Part shown: positions 6,022 to 7,862 of the stretch, in pieces
How positions within the stretch are numbered: the first letter of the stretch is position 1
Layout of the letters: each line of letters starts with the position of its first letter
NCBI GenBank assembly: GCA_900757695.1
Contig: CAAEOU010000197.1
Location: forward strand, 1-7,862
Reading direction: 5' to 3'
Length of the DNA: 7,862 nt
Origin: an uncultured Oscillospiraceae bacterium
GTDB lineage: Bacteria; Bacillota_A; Clostridia; Oscillospirales; Oscillospiraceae
Translations under genes and position numbers: made by a program
Notes under the pieces: generated by a model
The model's database searches: none
What the model saw: only the letters and a program-made list of their open reading frames with translations
Told to the model about the DNA's origin: nothing

Positions 6022-6925
6022 GTAATTGATTCTCCGCCAGCCATGTGAGCACTGCGATTCCCATGGCATTGTCCGTTGAGCAGGCAGGGGTTCCAAAGAT
6101 TCCCCCGGCAGGCTCCATACGCTCCCGCAGGAGCCGGTTGGAGGATACCCCTCCGGTAAACACCGCAGGCAGGGGCCCATAGACGGCTCTGGCCTGCTCC
6201 GTCGCCTTTTCTATGGCATAGATCAGGCATTCCAGTACAAACCGTGCGGTATTCGCCGGACTTTCCTTCGCCATGGCCGCCGCCTTATTCTGCATACCGG
6301 ACAGGGAAAAATGCATATCCCGAACCTTGATGGCATAGGGCTTCGCCTCCCCCTGCCGGGACAGTGCATCAATTGCCTTCCCCGCCGGGAAATCCAGCCC
6401 CAGCACCTGCCCGGTCCGGTCAATGAGCTGACCGGCAGAAAGATCCTCCGTACCGCCAATGACCTTGGGCCTCAGCCCCGGCTCCACCAGCAAAAGCTCC
6501 GTGGTCCCGCCGGACAGGTGCCATGCCAGGAACCGCTGTTCCATGAGCTCCATATGTCCGCCGCTCCAAAGCACCGCCGCCAGATGGCCCTCCTGATGGG
6601 AAAACCCGTGGTAAGTACATCCCATGGCAGCAGCCATACTCTTTCCTGTGCCGCAGCCCGCCAGAAAGCATGGCATGTAAGAGCCCTCAATGGGCCTTGG
6701 GCGCTCGCTGGCTCCCACTGCACCGGGCGCTTCGGGCAGGGTATCCGACAGCTGCTCCGTCAGCTCCGGCAGACGCACCACATGCTGAAACAGGGCGTCA
6801 GACTGCCGAAGCCCCAGAGCGCCGGATTTTACCGTCAGGAGCCGCCCGGCATTTTCTCCCTGCTTTCCGTCAAACCACGCCACGGATGTCGTGTAGTTGC
6901 TGGTGTCGATCCCCAGTGCGATCAT
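6011..6925 (-). CDS. TsaD/Kae1-family ASKHA protein (TsaD paralogue, 'O-sialoglycoprotein endopeptidase'-like)
   Basis: 304 residues, shorter than the roughly 335-340 of true TsaD. Seen: an N-terminal ASKHA phosphate loop ALGIDTSNYTTSVA (3-16), the metal-binding HxxxH as HQEGH (110-114), LSGGTTELL (137-145), a nucleotide-binding stretch GGTEDLSAGQLIDRTGQVLGL (157-177), FSLSG (206-210), FTGGVSSNRLLRE (256-268), and STDNAMGIA (283-291) with the expected metal ligand Asp285. All key residues appear kept, so it is probably an active nucleotide-binding fold. TsaD makes the t6A modification of tRNA with TsaB/TsaC/TsaE. Whether this one is the cell's main TsaD or a second copy of unknown job cannot be settled here. 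The divergent LSGGTT (usual SGGHT) and short length favour a paralogue. Its ATG overlaps the nusB stop (ATGA) with no clear ribosome site, implying coupling. It occupies the place where folD lies in H. halodurans. Confidence 0.85.
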   Translation of the reverse strand: MIALGIDTSNYTTSVAWFDGKQGENAGRLLTVKSGALGLRQSDALFQHVVRLPELTEQLSDTLPEAPGAVGASERPRPIEGSYMPCFLAGCGTGKSMAAAMGCTYHGFSHQEGHLAAVLWSGGHMELMEQRFLAWHLSGGTTELLLVEPGLRPKVIGGTEDLSAGQLIDRTGQVLGLDFPAGKAIDALSRQGEAKPYAIKVRDMHFSLSGMQNKAAAMAKESPANTARFVLECLIYAIEKATEQARAVYGPLPAVFTGGVSSNRLLRERMEPAGGIFGTPACSTDNAMGIAVLTWLAENQLHGT

Positions 6926-7365
6926 TCTCTGGAACGGGCAAAGGAGCCCAGAATGCCGTTGATAAAGGAGACCTTATCCTCTTCCTCATAGCGCCGGGCA
7001 ATTTCTACCGCCTCATTGATGACAGCGCCGGTGGGAGCATCCTCCACATACAGGATCTCGTAGATGGCCAGCCGCAGCACCGCCAGCGACACCTTGGAGA
7101 TTCGGCTGACCTTCCAGCCCACCGCATAGGTCTCGATGATCTGGTCAATCTCCTGCTTCTTTACATAGACGCCCCGGACGCAGTTCTCGATATAGGCAAG
7201 CTGCCGGGCATTGGGCTTTTCCTGATAGAGATCGGTCTCCTCCGCCAGCCGAGGATAGTAGTCCTCCTGAAATACCTTCTGAAAGAGCTCCTCAGGCAGC
7301 TCATCGTGATATTCCATCTCATAAATCAGATGCATGGCAATTTCTCTGGCCGTTGTTCTTGTCAT
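6922..7365 (-). CDS. nusB: Transcription antitermination factor NusB
   Basis: 147 residues, normal for the family. NusB binds boxA RNA with NusE (ribosomal protein S10) and takes part in antitermination of rRNA operons. Seen: the start TRTTAREIAMHLIYEM (2-17), typical of the R..AR..A...LY.. opening, the central W....RIS...LAVLRLAIYEIL (84-105), P.GAVINEAVEIARRY (111-126), and the C-terminal FINGILGSFAR (134-144). The ATG at 7365 has AGGGGG about 7 nt upstream (7373-7378). It is the first gene of the overlapping cluster and ends in an ATGA overlap with the TsaD-like gene. Confidence 0.95.
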   Translation of the reverse strand: MTRTTAREIAMHLIYEMEYHDELPEELFQKVFQEDYYPRLAEETDLYQEKPNARQLAYIENCVRGVYVKKQEIDQIIETYAVGWKVSRISKVSLAVLRLAIYEILYVEDAPTGAVINEAVEIARRYEEEDKVSFINGILGSFARSRE

Positions 7366-7407
7366 ATGATTTCCCCCTGTCGGTTATTTTCCACATAATT
7401 AATCACC

Positions 7408-7418
7408 GTACATTGTAC
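7408..7418. promoter_or_regulatory. Palindrome and possible -10 box upstream of nusB
   Basis: GTACATTGTAC is a perfect odd palindrome (5-bp arms, one centre base). On the minus strand it contains TACAAT (7417-7412), a plausible -10 box that would give a start near 7405 and a leader of about 40 nt. I find no good -35 box at 16-18 bp, so the promoter call is weak. The palindrome itself is certain. Confidence 0.35.
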
Positions 7419-7457
7419 TCCATTTTCCCCAAAAAAGAAAGCACATTTTTTGCAGCA

Positions 7458-7486
7458 GAAGATCCCGGCGTTCTGCCGGGATCTTC
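7458..7486. terminator. Perfect 12-bp hairpin between the TepA-like gene and nusB, probable terminator
   Basis: GAAGATCCCGGC (7458-7469) and GCCGGGATCTTC (7475-7486) pair perfectly around a 5-nt loop. The hairpin starts 6 nt after the stop codon of the TepA-like gene. A canonical U-run does not follow directly: the minus strand continues TGCTGC and then six A, and a T-rich stretch comes about 20 nt later. It may be a non-canonical terminator or an mRNA 3'-end stabiliser. Confidence 0.6.
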
Positions 7487-7491
7487 ATCCA

Positions 7492-7862
7492 TCATTGCCG
7501 CTGCTTTTTCTGCCGGTCGATCATCCGGTGGAGGCAGGTCAATGCGTCATTGAGGCCGCCCAGCCGGTCAATGAGCCCCATGGACACCGCCTTTTCCCCG
7601 TACACCACACTGCCCACATCCGTGGCCAACTCGTCACGAGCCAGCATCAGCCGGGTAAACTCCTCCCGGTCAACCCGGGAATTCTTGCAGACAAAGTCCA
7701 CGATCTGCTCCTGAATCCGCTGGAAATACTGATAGGTCTGGGGCGCACCGATGACCGTGCCGGTGATGCGTACCGGATGGATGGTCATGGAGGCCGTGGG
7801 CACGATCATGGACTTTCTGGCGCACACTGCCAGCGGCACCCCAATGGAGTGACCGCCGCCCA
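7492..7862 (-). CDS. TepA-like Clp-family serine protease, N-terminal part outside the window
   Basis: The last 123 residues of a gene that enters from the right edge. Seen: GGGHSIGVPLAV, where Ser is the likely nucleophile in a GxS-type setting, then MTIHPVR with the likely catalytic His, then a helical segment (YFQRIQEQIVDFV), and ELATDVGSV with an Asp in the position expected for the triad. It ends with GEKAVSMGLIDRLGGLNDAL, the standard ClpP/SppA-superfamily closing motif. This pattern fits the TepA/YmfB group ('translocation-enhancing protein') of cytoplasmic ClpP-like proteases found in Bacilli and Clostridia, whose substrate is poorly known. A GTG at 7839 could mark a shorter frame but falls inside the conserved protease core, so it is not the real start. 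The basic C-terminal tail (DRQKKQRQ) ends just before the hairpin. Confidence 0.85.
   Translation of the reverse strand, partial: GGGHSIGVPLAVCARKSMIVPTASMTIHPVRITGTVIGAPQTYQYFQRIQEQIVDFVCKNSRVDREEFTRLMLARDELATDVGSVVYGEKAVSMGLIDRLGGLNDALTCLHRMIDRQKKQRQ

Noticed and set aside
6022..6180. 53-residue N-terminal extension of XseA
   Set aside because: It lies wholly inside the TsaD-like gene, has no resemblance to XseA N-termini, and the ATG at 6021 begins right at the conserved OB fold.
1..7862. Mobile elements, CRISPR arrays, tRNA or rRNA genes
   Set aside because: No transposase or integrase frame, no regularly spaced repeats and no tRNA or rRNA signature were seen on either strand.

Overview
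All genes in this window are on the minus strand, so transcription runs from the right edge to the left edge. The content suggests a GC-rich anaerobic Firmicute of the class Clostridia, possibly of the gut Oscillospiraceae type. The reasons are the gene order, the strong GGAGG-type ribosome binding sites, the TepA-type protease and the MEP-pathway gene dxs. The genus cannot be read from this sequence.

Layout in transcription order. (1) 7862-7492: the C-terminal part of a TepA-like Clp-family serine protease, followed by a perfect 12-bp hairpin and a short AT-rich gap. (2) 7365-3637: a tightly packed cluster of nusB, a TsaD/Kae1-family paralogue, xseA, xseB and ispA, in which every gene overlaps the next by 4 to 20 bases. 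(3) 3636-2905: 732 bases without a protein gene. It starts with a sigma-70-type promoter and then holds about 615 nt of GC-rich, highly structured sequence. I identify this as an OLE RNA (Ornate Large Extremophilic RNA). (4) 2904-2290: a small basic membrane protein that I identify as the OLE partner OapA. (5) 2277-1: dxs and the start of tlyA.

The OLE call rests on size, orientation, the position between ispA and a basic multi-spanning membrane protein, and the surrounding operon. In Halalkalibacterium (Bacillus) halodurans the order is nusB-folD-xseA-xseB-ispA-OLE-oapA-dxs-tlyA(yqxC). The window matches this except that folD is replaced by the TsaD-like gene. OLE RNA and OapA form a membrane ribonucleoprotein linked to tolerance of cold, alcohols and magnesium stress. 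Its molecular mechanism is not settled.

How the genes fit together: ispA and dxs serve isoprenoid synthesis (DXP and farnesyl diphosphate), xseA/xseB form exonuclease VII, nusB is a transcription antitermination factor, and tlyA is an rRNA methyltransferase/hemolysin-family gene. The OLE-oapA pair sits inside this housekeeping operon but has its own promoter. A 22-bp inverted repeat overlaps the -10 box and start site of that promoter. Both oapA and dxs must start at TTG codons.
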